Assembly: GCA_000969725.1 (NCBI GenBank)
Contig: JXSR01S005558.1
Length of the DNA stretch: 24,036 nt
Strand: one strand, 5' to 3'
Source of the DNA: Ophiothrix spiculata
Taxonomy: Eukaryota > Echinodermata > Ophiuroidea > Amphilepidida > Ophiotrichidae
The first letter of the stretch is position 1. Each line of letters opens with the position of its first letter. Both the position numbers and the translations under genes were made by a program. This document shows positions 8,340 to 17,108 of the stretch, piece after piece. The notes under the pieces are model-generated. The model was not told where the DNA came from, did not search any database, and worked only from the letters and a program-made list of their open reading frames with translations.

Positions 8340-9386
8340 TGGACCAATATAATAAAACCTTAATTAATCGTGCAGATATGTTTTTTTTTAATTGTATTCT
8401 GTGCCAAAATGTTAATACATTTGCTAAAGTTAATTTCATTTTATAATGTTTTTAAGCTTCACATCAAGCTGTAAATTACTGTGGCATGCCTTATTTTTTA
8501 TGATGCAAGCTAATATTTAATTAAAAGTTATTAAAAGAAGAAGTATAGAATATACAGTCCAGGATTACAGTCACAGAAATTGGTTTCAGATTAACAGAAA
8601 TTTCCGATTTCATCAGTTTCAATGATACAAGAATATTGGAACTTGGTCATCCAACATGAAAATGGACTTGGAATGAACTGACTCTAAAGAAGGAAACAAA
8701 TTTTGGCAATTGTAAACAAACAATCTAACCAAAATATATTTAAAATATTTTCTTATGATTGTGAGTTTTTCCTATAATATAAATATATGTGACACAAAAT
8801 CATATGTTGTCTGTCGCCCAAATCCCCTGCAGTCAGGTTGCCACTTTCATGTAATGGATATGATGTAGAACCATATAACAACAAATTCCAATGTGTCTAT
8901 ATCTTCAGGTTATAATTCAAGTCTTTCCATTAGCTGTGATTATTATAAGCCATTTGAGGTAGTTACATCCCTAGGGTTTAGCTTTAGCACAAACAAGTTT
9001 TTGTATTGTCATTGAATTATACCTTTGCTGTAGAGATGTTTGTATTAACTTGTATACTATGTGAAGAACATTCTATTTGTTTCTTTGAACAAGCAATTTA
9101 GATCAAGATAATAGAGAATTAAGGTTGTATATTCTACACACTGATCGCTTCTCTGAGGAAATCAATCCAGATGAAGATAAAAGAGAAATTATGGATTAAA
9201 GGATGTAAATGTGATATTTGGTTTCATTAATTCTAATCATATATACTATAGTATATAAGTAGATGTGAATTCCTACGGGAAATTAGTGTTTGTTGTTTTG
9301 GCATTCAAAGGCTAATCATATGTTGCATGTATAATGAAAGCATTATACCTGATTGACCAATAAGTGATACCTGTTATCAATAACAT
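8340..9386. other. Copy A segment without a supported gene
   Basis: It is colinear with copy B (18843-19860) at about 95% identity. An indel of about 45 bp near 8475-8518 is present in A only. A 12-base stretch near 19806-19821 is present in B only. No element ends, splice-flanked frames or RNA-like structures were recognised. Confidence 0.5.
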
Positions 9387-9568
9387 TTGAGATACAACAG
9401 ACAAATTAGCATGGTCAACTTTCATTTTCAAATACCACATTGCAAAAAAGACTGTTACAAGAAATCATATTTTCCAAAAACCAGTGGAATTGCCTATCAG
9501 ACTTCATCATCACAGCTCTAAGCATAGAAACATTAAAGGATCAATTTCTAAGTCATCTCAAGAATTAA
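9387..9568 (+). pseudogene. 3' end of a CR1/RTE-like LINE reverse transcriptase ORF, frameshifted (copy A)
   Basis: The frame matches the copy B remnant at 19861-20061 codon by codon until about 9478. There, seven bases (CTATCAC) present in B are missing and the frame shifts. The peptide before the break includes CYKKSYFPK and after it QWN-CLSDFIITALSIE, the sequence usually seen at the C-terminus of non-LTR retrotransposon polyproteins (FFPRTI-x-WN-x-LP type). The stop, taken in the restored register, is TAA at 9566-9568, slightly earlier than in B. Only the extreme 3' end survives, as expected for 5'-truncated LINEs. Confidence 0.7.
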
Positions 9569-9660
9569 GCATCTAACTAAATATTTAAAAAAAACATAGC
9601 GCACCCAGAACCTTTAATTTAATTATGATTGTAACAAAAAGATTGCAATATTTTAAAACC

Positions 9661-9991
9661 ATTTTCATTTTTTTATGTGTTTTTGTTTCATCTGCTTTCA
9701 CTTTCCTGTCACAATATATCCCTTTTATTAAACTTTCTTATGTAGTAAGTAATATTAATGTACTTTCAGTGAAAGTGATATTGATCTAGTTTATGTCCAA
9801 GCACTATTGAAAGACATCAATTTATCTTTCTACTTCATGGCCTTACTCTGACCAGACTATGCCCCAGCCCTTCGTTTTTGTCATAATATTATTGACACAG
9901 CAACAATAAAACCAATAACTGCTAGCCATTATGCTGTGGTAAATATTTGCCAGTTGTCTTATCAATCATTGAGAACAAGACATCTCAAGAT
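9661..9991 (+). repeat. Block 1 of an internal repeat (copy A), with a short exon-like frame
   Basis: This block is similar to 11221-11525, and both have counterparts in copy B, so the internal duplication predates the large one. Inside, an acceptor-like ACTTTCAG (9762-9769) precedes a frame from 9771 to a TGA at 9849-9851 (ESDIDLVYVQALLKDINLSFYFMALL). An AATAAA follows at 9905-9910. Whether this is a real terminal exon is uncertain. It may also be unknown repeat sequence next to the LINE end. Confidence 0.6.
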
Positions 9992-10462
9992 AACACAAAA
10001 AGCTGGTACAATGAGTGAAATAGTGATGATGAAAAGGATGGATGGCTCGGGGAGGGAAAAGAAAATGTAAACCTATATGTAGTTTTAGGATGGTTTTTCA
10101 CAGATTTTGTATAACGATGGGTTGTTTTTCATCACATATAAACCGATCCAATTTGCCTTCAATGGGTGTATTTTGCAAAGATTTGCTCAAACCCATCTAA
10201 TTTATGTAAATTTGGATGCTTTTCAGCCAAAGCTGGTAGATTAATGGTTTGGTTTTTGAATAAAAAGTAGGAACAAAGATGGGCAAATTCAAAGTCTGGC
10301 AAAAATGTTCCCCACACCGGATGGATGCATTCATGTGCTTACTCAAATTCCATGCAAACAATCTTGTCAAACCCTGCAGATTTTTAATTAAGCTTAAGAA
10401 AAAAACTCTATATCTTATCAGATACATTTCATGAAAACAACATTGCAATATATTTCCACATA
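9992..10462. other. Segment with a minus-strand open frame shared by both copies
   Basis: The minus-strand frame 10197-10448 (83 codons, including LQGLTRLFAWNLSKHMNASI) is matched at 20685-20936. A 6-base in-frame indel separates the two (CGEHFCQ against YGEPQHFCQ). Differences are spread without an obvious silent-site bias. I recognise no family and see no start context or splice sites. It is most likely non-coding repeat or intron sequence, but it is the best-preserved frame pair in the window. Confidence 0.35.
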
Positions 10463-11058
10463 CAAGGGGGTATCAAAAAGTTTTAAACTTTACCAAGAAG
10501 AAATGGCGCCAGGAGCGAAATTTTATTATGAGATACTTTAGGCATCTTTGCATAGGCAATGTGCAAATTTACACATTCTCCCACTTTTAACTGTCTTTCT
10601 ACAGACCATTATTGTAGGGATCCTCTATATTGAAAAAAGCTGATTTTATATTTCAATGAAAATCAACATTTTTAGGTCGGCCATGTTTTTTAAGCTATTG
10701 TGACGTCATCCATGGATCAATTTCCATAATTTTGGTATCAATGGATAGAGGAAACTATATCCTTTACTATAGTGTCAAACAATTGAACTTTGGTGGTGCC
10801 AATAAGATTTTATGGGCCTTATAACCCTTCAAATAAAGAGATTTAATTACGCCGCATCTCTCAATTTCCTCCATACATCGTATATTTTAAGCGAGTAGGT
10901 ATATGACATCAATCGCCACCTGTAAAGAAATTAAAAGTACTTATGATATAATTTCTGCACCATAATGTACATAAAGACGAGTGACTATTCTGACAAAATT
11001 TCATTGATATAGCTCAATCCCTTCTGGGTAAAGTTTAAAACTTTTTGATACTCCCTCG
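10463..11058 (-). mobile_element. Mariner-type element, present only in copy A
   Basis: Terminal inverted repeats of about 33 bp (CAAGGGGGTATCAAAAAG from the left, CGAGGGAGTATCAAAAAG from the right) are flanked by TA at 10461-10462 and 11059-11060. Copy B has the empty site with a single TA at about 20954-20956 (TTCCATATATAAAAGG). The element is 596 bp. In reverse complement it aligns over most of its length with 3554-4040 and has roughly 110 more bases. It carries the start of a mariner transposase on the minus strand and nothing of the catalytic domain, so it must have moved using a transposase supplied elsewhere. Confidence 0.9.
10767..10874 (-). pseudogene. Truncated mariner transposase N-terminus
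   Basis: From ATG at 10874 the minus strand reads 35 codons to a TAG at 10767-10769. The first 24 residues begin MEEIERCGVIKSLYLKGY, which matches the N-terminal helix-turn-helix of mariner transposases (Met-Glu-x-Ile-Glu-x-x-x-Val-Ile-Lys, then Leu-x-Leu-Lys-Gly). After residue 24 the similarity fades (LAPPKFNCLTL). The DDD/DDE catalytic domain, which would need about 300 more codons, is absent. It lies inside the element at 10463-11058 and cannot be active. Confidence 0.65.
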
Positions 11059-11220
11059 TATAAAAGGAGATAATAAAACTGTCCCTGATTAAATATCAAA
11101 TTGGACAATTCTTTTTGTATGCTTTCTATGATGATTGATAAAGTTGTCAATGAGTGTTGGCTATATTGATAATTTCAGATTTTTAATAACTATTTTTTTT
11201 ACTGTGTTCTTTAAAGAGCA

Positions 11221-11525
11221 TTTTCATTTGTCTTTCTACTTTCTATTCTTCATGTTACCTATAAAGCTTCCAATTCAGTGTTATTGATATACTTTTAGGA
11301 CAAGTGATATGGATCTAGGTTATGTCCATGCATTATTGAATAACACCAATTCATCTTCTACTTCGTTGTCTTGACTCCTCCAGACTATGCCCCAGCACTT
11401 CGTCTTTGTCATGATATTATTGACACAGCCACAATAAAACTAATAACTGCTAGCCTCTATGCCGTGTTAAATATTTGCCAGTTGTCTTATCAATCCATAC
11501 ACTGAGAGCAAAACATTTCATGATT
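11221..11525 (+). repeat. Block 2 of the internal repeat (copy A)
   Basis: It is similar to 9661-9991 across its length, for example the shared CTATGCCCCAG, ATATTATTGACACAGC and TTGCCAGTTGTCTTATC. The acceptor-like ACTTTTAG (11291-11298) precedes a frame 11300-11374 (TSDMDLGYVHALLNNTNSSS then TSLS and TGA). AATAAA occurs at 11433-11438. The SD-x-DL-x-YV core is shared with block 1 and, with a change in the second B block, with both copy B blocks. Confidence 0.6.
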
Positions 11526-11609
11526 GAACAGAGGTATACGATGATTAAAAAAAGTAAAATGTATCAGGGAGAAGATTAAAGGAGTAAGGTAGCAATGTGT
11601 TGTATAGCA

Positions 11610-11840
11610 GCGTGGCCGAGCGGTTAGAGCACGGGTCTCGTAATACAGAGATTGTGGGCTCGAGCCCTGGGCCAGGCAGTTGTCATCTCCTTGTTTCCTT
11701 GGGCAAGAAACTTTACTCTACTTGCTCTGTGGTCGGACAGTCACGTAAAGCCAAGGGTCCCCTGTTCGAATAGATTCCTTCTTGGGGTAGGCATGTTATG
11801 CAAGTACTTGTATCATTGATTGATTGATTGATTGAATAGG
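11610..11840 (+). mobile_element. tRNA-derived SINE, present only in copy A
   Basis: The 5' head is tRNA-like. It has an A-box-type TGGCCGAGCGG at 11613-11623 and a B-box-type GGCTCGAGCCC at 11657-11667, the internal RNA polymerase III promoter. The TGGCCGAGCGGTTAG start recalls a leucine or serine tRNA. The body has CCTTGGGCAAG-AAACTTTAC (about 11697-11715), seen in conserved-domain SINEs of many invertebrates. I cannot assign it to a named superfamily. The 3' end is an ATTG/TTGA repeat at about 11815-11835. Copy B has an uninterrupted site (TATAGCAATCAGTTTCATG, about 21488-21506). No clear target-site duplication is visible. It is not a functional tRNA gene. Confidence 0.82.
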
Positions 11841-12221
11841 TTTCATGCTGTGGAAATACTGCAGTGAACCTTGAGAGAGAGATATTTGTACATCCTTGGG
11901 CACCTGAAAAGATATGTATATTGTCAAGTACATTGAATATGCCTAAATGCTGCTTGTTAATTTGCTAATTTCTATGTATTTCAGTCAGTTCTTATCAAGG
12001 ATTAGTATTTTAATATTATAAGAAAAGAGCATCAGAATTGAATGATATTATATTGTTAAGTAATGAAGTATACTTAAATTAATAAAACTATTGTTTTATC
12101 AGGCAAATGATTCAAAGCAAATCAAACAAATTGATCAATGTATTGTTTCAACTGACAAAATATTTATAAATATGTGTGTTGTTGTACTTTAAAAGTACCA
12201 AAATGGTCTTTGTAATAGGTT
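11841..12221. other. Copy A segment without a supported gene
   Basis: It is colinear with copy B (21501-21875) at high identity. Only AT-rich sequence is seen, with short differences such as an extra TAAATATGTGTG near 12168-12179. No element ends or gene features were found. Confidence 0.5.
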
Positions 12222-12560
12222 GATTTGTAGTCATAGTAACGGTCATTTTAGTGGAATAAATGCTTTAATAATGTGTCAAAACAAATATTTACAAAACTCT
12301 TTATATTGAAAATCATGAATCTCTTGTAACTTAATCTATATATAGCAATGCACTTACGGTTTGCATCAGAACAGATTTGTAGTCATAGTAACGGTCATTT
12401 TAGTGGAATAAATGCTTTAATAATGTGTCAAAACAAATATTTACAAAACTCTTTATATTGAAAAAAATCTCTTGTTACTTAATCTCAACATTGAAATAGT
12501 AGACTATGATCTCAATTAATATAAAGCAATGCACTGAAAAAGGTTTGCATTAGAACAGAT
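12222..12560 (+). repeat. 152-bp tandem duplication, only in copy A
   Basis: GATTTGTAGTCATAGTAACG starts at 12222 and again at 12374, and the following sequence repeats nearly unchanged through ACAAAACTCTTTATATTGAA. Copy B has a single unit (about 21876-22045). The first unit ends at a GATTTGTA that also occurs at the end of the block (AACAGATTTGTATG near 12555). This suggests unequal exchange or slippage at an 8-base match. The second unit has gained small internal changes since. Confidence 0.87.
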
Positions 12561-13300
12561 TTGTATGTTACTAAGAGCCACAAATGCCTTTCAGTAATTG
12601 CCAATTGAAAAATTGGTAATGGACAAACTTTGTACACATTCCCACTAGGCATAGCCACAATTGAATTTCTTTGGAAACGTTTGCTCATTTATCTATTCTA
12701 TTAATTAATTGTCATATTTGTTCCCATGGAGTTCTGTTATTTAGTTTTAAAATTGAGTTTAATCAAACCCTTAAAACTTTTGAAAGCCAACAACACAGGT
12801 GGTCTCTTGGGAAAGATAATCATTTGAGAGAGCGAGCTTTTGGGTTGGCTCCTTCCTTCATCTTCATGGAAGTGTGGCAAGTTATGAGCGAGCTGTGACA
12901 TTTTAAAAGAGTATCTACCAATGTTTGGGCGGTGCTCAGGCGATGCCCAGCCGAGTTTGCAGATTAAACATTTTTACCGCTCGGCCAACTTCTTTCTTTT
13001 GTGACTGAAACCATAGACATATGATAATGCTGGTGTCATATGGTTTTGTTTGCTGTAATGTGCCAGCTTGACCGGAGCTCAGCCAACTACTCTAAGCATT
13101 ATTTCCAATACCATTTTGTGATTATGTATGTATTACTTATAATCACATATTAAATTATCACAATAAAAGGAATTGAACATTGAAATTATCAAGAATGGTT
13201 GGTTGGAACAAGATAATTATGTTAAAACAATGATCAATTATTTTTTGCACACTTAGTATAATAAAGTCGAACAACTTCAAAATAATAAAGCATGTGAAGC
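12561..13300. other. Rearranged stretch between copies, no supported gene
   Basis: The flanks match copy B but the middle is patchy. A has a GC-richer insert at about 12930-12985. B instead has GC-richer sequence near 22290-22370. The A sequence 13045-13144 is replaced in B by about 550 bp that includes a foldback element. The open frames here (12671-12898 in A; 22178-22522 minus and 22308-22538 plus in B) do not correspond to each other, so they are accidental. Confidence 0.5.
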
Positions 13301-13372
13301 CCGCATTGTTTTCGTAATAGTAGATCCACACATATACCGCATTGTTTTCGTAATAGTAGATCCACACATGTA
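13301..13372 (+). repeat. 36-bp unit repeated twice, only in copy A
   Basis: CCGCATTGTTTTCGTAATAG begins at 13301 and at 13337, each followed by TAGATCCACACAT. Copy B has one unit (about 23223-23258). The 36-bp period is a multiple of three, which produces the repeated peptide VWIYYYENNA on the minus strand without implying a gene. Confidence 0.85.
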
Positions 13373-14150
13373 TAAATTTACCAATATAAAAATGAATTAC
13401 AGTTGTGTCATTCACATGAGTTGAATACAACATAAAAATATAAAAATCTCTATTATTCTTTACTCAGATATATATCTGCTATCAGGGACATACATAGACA
13501 TACGATAGTCAGTTCTTTTACCTTAGGTCTTTAATTTAGATTACAATCTAATCTGATGACATATACAATAATAATACTGATATTTGTAAAATGTTAATTA
13601 TAAATCAGCTTGATCTTGCATAGATTTTACAACCTGATACTAATAGGGGAAACTTAATTTACTATCAAGCTACATTAAGCAAATTTTATGGCTCAGACAC
13701 CCTAATAGAAAACCAATTTTGTTCAATACTGATCGTTATAATCTAAAGGCATTAGTAAGTGATCTTGTTGTTATTTCTGCACACGTTTACCTTAATTACC
13801 TTGCAATTTATGCCAATAGAGTTTTGTATTGATGGAGTGATCATATTTCAGTACAGTTGAAACGTGTCCCTATTTTATCATGGTTACTAAATTTCCTTTG
13901 CATACAAAAGGAATCAGGGTAAATTTATCTTGCTTTTGTAATTAAGCCAGGCTATTTGGAACATGTTTGGAATACAAGTTTGATGAATGAAAAGGTTTTA
14001 ACTTGTATGGACCATTTTTTAAATGTAATTTTATTGCTTTTATTTAATGTGCATATGAATTTTGCCTTTAGCATGAATCTGCCATTTGCAGGAAGAACCT
14101 TGATCTCATGGTCAATTATGTGTGCAGTTTGGATCATATTCAGCTAGACG
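13373..14150. other. End of copy A; homology with copy B stops near 14098
   Basis: It is colinear with 23259-24018. A palindromic stretch lies near 13538-13551 (in copy B it is a perfect 14-mer, TAGATTATAATCTA, near 23426-23439). At the end, a weak acceptor-like pyrimidine tract and TTTAG (about 14070) precede ATGAATCTGCCATTTGCA. Copies diverge a few bases later, so no exon can be confirmed. Confidence 0.45.
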
Positions 14151-14310
14151 CGGCCTCAATTGTGCGCACATGAATTTAAAGCATTCCACTTGAGTAGCAT
14201 GGATGCATTAAAGTAGTAAATTCACTCTCTAGACCAAAGCTCTACCCACAGAACGTTGACCAAAGAGTAAATTTTTGTAATTAGCCTAAATATCCCATTT
14301 TGGCATAATG

Positions 14311-14411
14311 TAATGTCAAACAAAAATCTAGAATCTTGGTTGTTCCTATTATCTAACAATAACAACAATAAGGAACCGTATAAAACATTTTTTAAAGCCT
14401 ATATATTCTCA
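14311..14411 (+). repeat. Local direct repeat, first member
   Basis: It shares AATGTCAAACAAAAATCTA and CTTGGTTGTTCCTATTATC with 15748-15851 and continues to a shared TATATATTCTC. It diverges at several points (AACAATAACAACAATAAGG against TCCAAGAAGACAACAAGAAG). This repeat is older and more diverged than the large duplication. Confidence 0.8.
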
Positions 14412-14668
14412 CCATTCTGAATAATTCTACAGATTCCCATCATTTTATTATAGTTAATACATACAAAATTACTTCAGAGTTATTTTTCCAATTTAACCAA
14501 AGGTTAAAAAGGTAAATAGAGATGGCACAGTGTATTTGATTTCACATGTTGAATACAGATTTCTGAACATACATAGTACATGCATGGATTATTAAAGCTA
14601 AAAAAGAACATCCGTTTTTTACTCTTTTCTGTTTTGGTTGAGTTTATTTTGTTCACCATAGCCATTAG

Positions 14669-14775
14669 CCAAGTTGAGCATCTTGTTCAATTGCCCCAAA
14701 GGAATGGCTGACTTTATGGAGTACAAGACGAAGGATCCTTCAGTTCTTGTGCAAATACTACTCGGGTTATTTTGA
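14669..14775 (+). CDS. Protein-like island, possible terminal exon (strand uncertain)
   Basis: A pyrimidine-rich stretch ends in CCATTAG (14662-14668). After two bases, 34 codons follow (from KLSILFNCPKGMADFMEY to a TGA at 14773-14775). The composition is more balanced than the AT-rich surroundings. The opposite strand is also open across this stretch for about 53 codons (including SFVLYSIKSAIPLGQLNKML). I cannot tell which strand, if either, codes. I recognise no family. It could equally be an old repeat fragment. Confidence 0.25.
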
Positions 14776-15747
14776 CAGTATATTCAATATGGAAATGGAA
14801 GCTGGGTAGGACCTACTTATGAAAATGTCTATACGCTTCAATAGTACTTTTCAGTTTATGATATGAGTTAAGATGAGGTTCTTTATGTTCATATCTTGTT
14901 CAACATTTACCTTGTGGGAATGTTCATGAATACGACATCAGCTTGGTACATTTGACACTAGTTCATATCATTCGGATTTTAAAAAGCTGAATTCTATTAG
15001 CTTCATTCCATTGGCTCTTGTACAACAGCGCCTTAAGGCTAGCACAGAAATGTTTTTGTAACTTAATCTGTTCTGCTAAAGGTGGTTTAAGCATACCAAC
15101 ATTTTAATTTTATCAAATTTTGCATTTGGACAAAAATTCTGGGGATTTTCTCTTTTGGGGAAGTATAACAGTGCTATGATTTGATTACTTTTTTATTGCG
15201 TTAATAAATTGATGTAGAGTGAAATTAAATCACTTTTTATATTAGGTTTTTTTATACTAGGGTGTCTCAGGATATTTGCTATCATTGTATTATTTTACAG
15301 GCCTATTAACACATGTCTGGTTATATTCCTGGATTTTACCTATTTACCTAATTGTTAACGTTTCAATGGGGTTTAAATAATCATTTCGAAGGTTCAGAAC
15401 AACAAGGCCATATCTGTATACATTTCAACAATCAGTAGGACAGAGGATTTCAAGACCTAATTGGTTTTTCCAGATGAATGATCTCGTACACACCTGAAAT
15501 AATGAGAAGTCTCATCAATGCAAATTGGGATTATGACCTTTATGATGACCACTCAAGTGGTCTATATTTCAAATTTCAGTTGAATCGGTCAAACCGTTTT
15601 GATTTTATGGGCAAATTTGTATTTCAGAGATGTCTATACGTAACTATGTAAAATTAATTATGGTAACCATAATTAGACACATTTTCAAACATATCTCCAA
15701 AACCGAACATAACTCAACCTTTTTTTCAAAATATTTTTGGCATACTT

Positions 15748-15851
15748 TAATGTCAAACAAAAATCTACAGACTTGGTTGTTCCTATTATCTTCCAAGAAG
15801 ACAACAAGAAGGAGCTGTATAAAACATATTTTCTAAAGCTTATATATTCTC
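15748..15851 (+). repeat. Local direct repeat, second member
   Basis: Partner of 14311-14411, about 1.44 kb downstream in the same orientation. It ends about 90 bp before the start of copy B. Confidence 0.8.
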
Positions 15852-15940
15852 CCTTTAAGATTGCTTTATATAGGTGATGATCCTTCATTCAAATATGGAA
15901 AAAGAGTATGTTGAATTTTTCACCAGATCGGAAACCTGCC

Positions 15941-16675
15941 TTTAAGCGTTTGTACACACCAATATAGATTGCTTTATTTTTTATAAGTAGCCATTATGCC
16001 TAAAAGTAAAACAAGTGCTGATCTAGTCATTAGAAATATATTGAATTTGCATGTTAACCTTGGCCTTGACAACATCAGTTATTTATAAGACACTTACATC
16101 TGTATGAAACTAAACTGTCTGAGACATTCCCGAAGCTTAATTCATCAAAGTTCAAACTACGCAGCATCGGTGATATCATGCATTGTATGAAATAATAGAC
16201 AAAAGGCACATGACTGAATTTATCGTTTAATGGAATTGACAATTTAATTGCAAATGTAATACACATGCTAGACATGAAATGCCTACCAATTAGTTACGCA
16301 GTAAATAATGACAGAAATGATTATCGGTGACATACCAAATAAGCTGCTTTAGAAATGTGAATATGGAAGTATGTGAAACATAGTTTAGTTCATACTATAC
16401 TATGTCACATTGTAGGTTAGTGCTGTGATGCACATTAAAAAAAAAACAGTCACACAGTTATACATAGATATTGCATTCAGAGTCCAATTGATTAACAGCG
16501 ATTCTGTCATTTTACATCTGTTAATACAGTCTCTTTGCATGCTACTATTATAGTGCCCTTTTAAATCTGAAGACAGCATATCCATAGACATAGTTACATC
16601 TCAAAACTACATTTAGGCTGTCAAGAAGAATGTGTCACAAATATAGATGAATTCAGTTTTGAACTAGAAACCATA
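15941..16675. other. Copy B segment without a supported gene
   Basis: Counterpart of 4681-5490. It lacks about 29 bp (near 16086) and 50-55 bp (near 16591) that are present in A. The minus-strand frame 16075-16275 ends next to a GTAAGT donor-like motif (complement at 16092-16097), but the frame is broken further upstream by an extra base relative to A. Confidence 0.45.
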
Positions 16676-17108
16676 TGTGACCCGTCATATCAAAAGGTAC
16701 CTTAAGGTCGGTATAGTAAATTACGAGATAAAAGGCAGTTGAAGCTGAGCATAGTCAAAAATCACGTCCAAGGTCGGATTTCTAATTTCATCGGAAACAT
16801 TACCTTTGAAGTGTATTCTAATCATATCAATCGGGTTCCAACATCCAAAACATGAGACTAATGTTTTAAAAACCGAGATAAAAATCCTTTCTCCAGTTAC
16901 AGAAACTTTAAACATGATTTTCTCACAACTAGAGTTTTCTAAATCAGCCCGATGCCTTTTACCAATTTGGATGTAGCTTTGCAATTGAACATCCAATAAC
17001 CAAAGCAGAGTGTCGTTTTAAAGCTTAAAATATAATCTTTCAGGTGAGATCAAAAATACCAATTTCATTTTGGGACCCTAAAGGTACCTTTCGATATGAT
17101 GTGTCACA
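16676..17108. mobile_element. TIR element (MITE), copy B; intact reference
   Basis: It has the same inverted ends as the copy A element at 5491-5924. The interior is ordinary AT-rich sequence and serves as the reference for the corrupted centre in A. The minus-strand 91-codon frame (16721-16996) has no family resemblance and is probably chance. Its C-terminal part matches A only where the A sequence is intact. Confidence 0.75.

Larger units (their letters stand above)
4681..14098 (+). repeat. Copy A of a large direct duplication
   Basis: From TTTAAGCGTTTGTACACACC at 4681, the sequence runs colinear with the segment starting at 15941, in the same orientation. Identity judged by eye is about 95% in clean stretches, for example roughly 8700-8990 against 19155-19450. 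Homology can be followed to about 14098 (against about 24018), after which the two diverge. Copy A is longer because of insertions absent from copy B. No convincing gene spans it. It may be a genuine tandem duplication or two haplotypes placed in series. Confidence 0.93.
14151..15940. other. Spacer between the two large copies
   Basis: About 1.8 kb of AT-rich sequence. It has no counterpart elsewhere in the window except a local repeat (14311-14411 with 15748-15851). If the unit is a true tandem repeat, the same sequence should follow copy B beyond the window. The one protein-like island is at 14671-14775. The small open frames at 15630-15888 overlap on both strands and are not supported. Confidence 0.55.

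Noticed and set aside
11610..11680. A functional tRNA gene (leucine- or serine-like start)
   Set aside because: The A and B boxes are present but I could not draw a proper cloverleaf with paired acceptor stem. The sequence continues into a SINE body with a simple-repeat tail.
13538..13551. Short palindrome (TAGATTAnAATCTA type), perfect in copy B
   Set aside because: A 14-base AT-rich palindrome is expected by chance at this window size. No element ends or regulatory context.
13956..14147. 63-codon plus frame overlapping a 61-codon minus frame at the end of copy A
   Set aside because: Both strands are open over the same AT-rich stretch, and the copy B counterpart at 23875-24018 has different stops.
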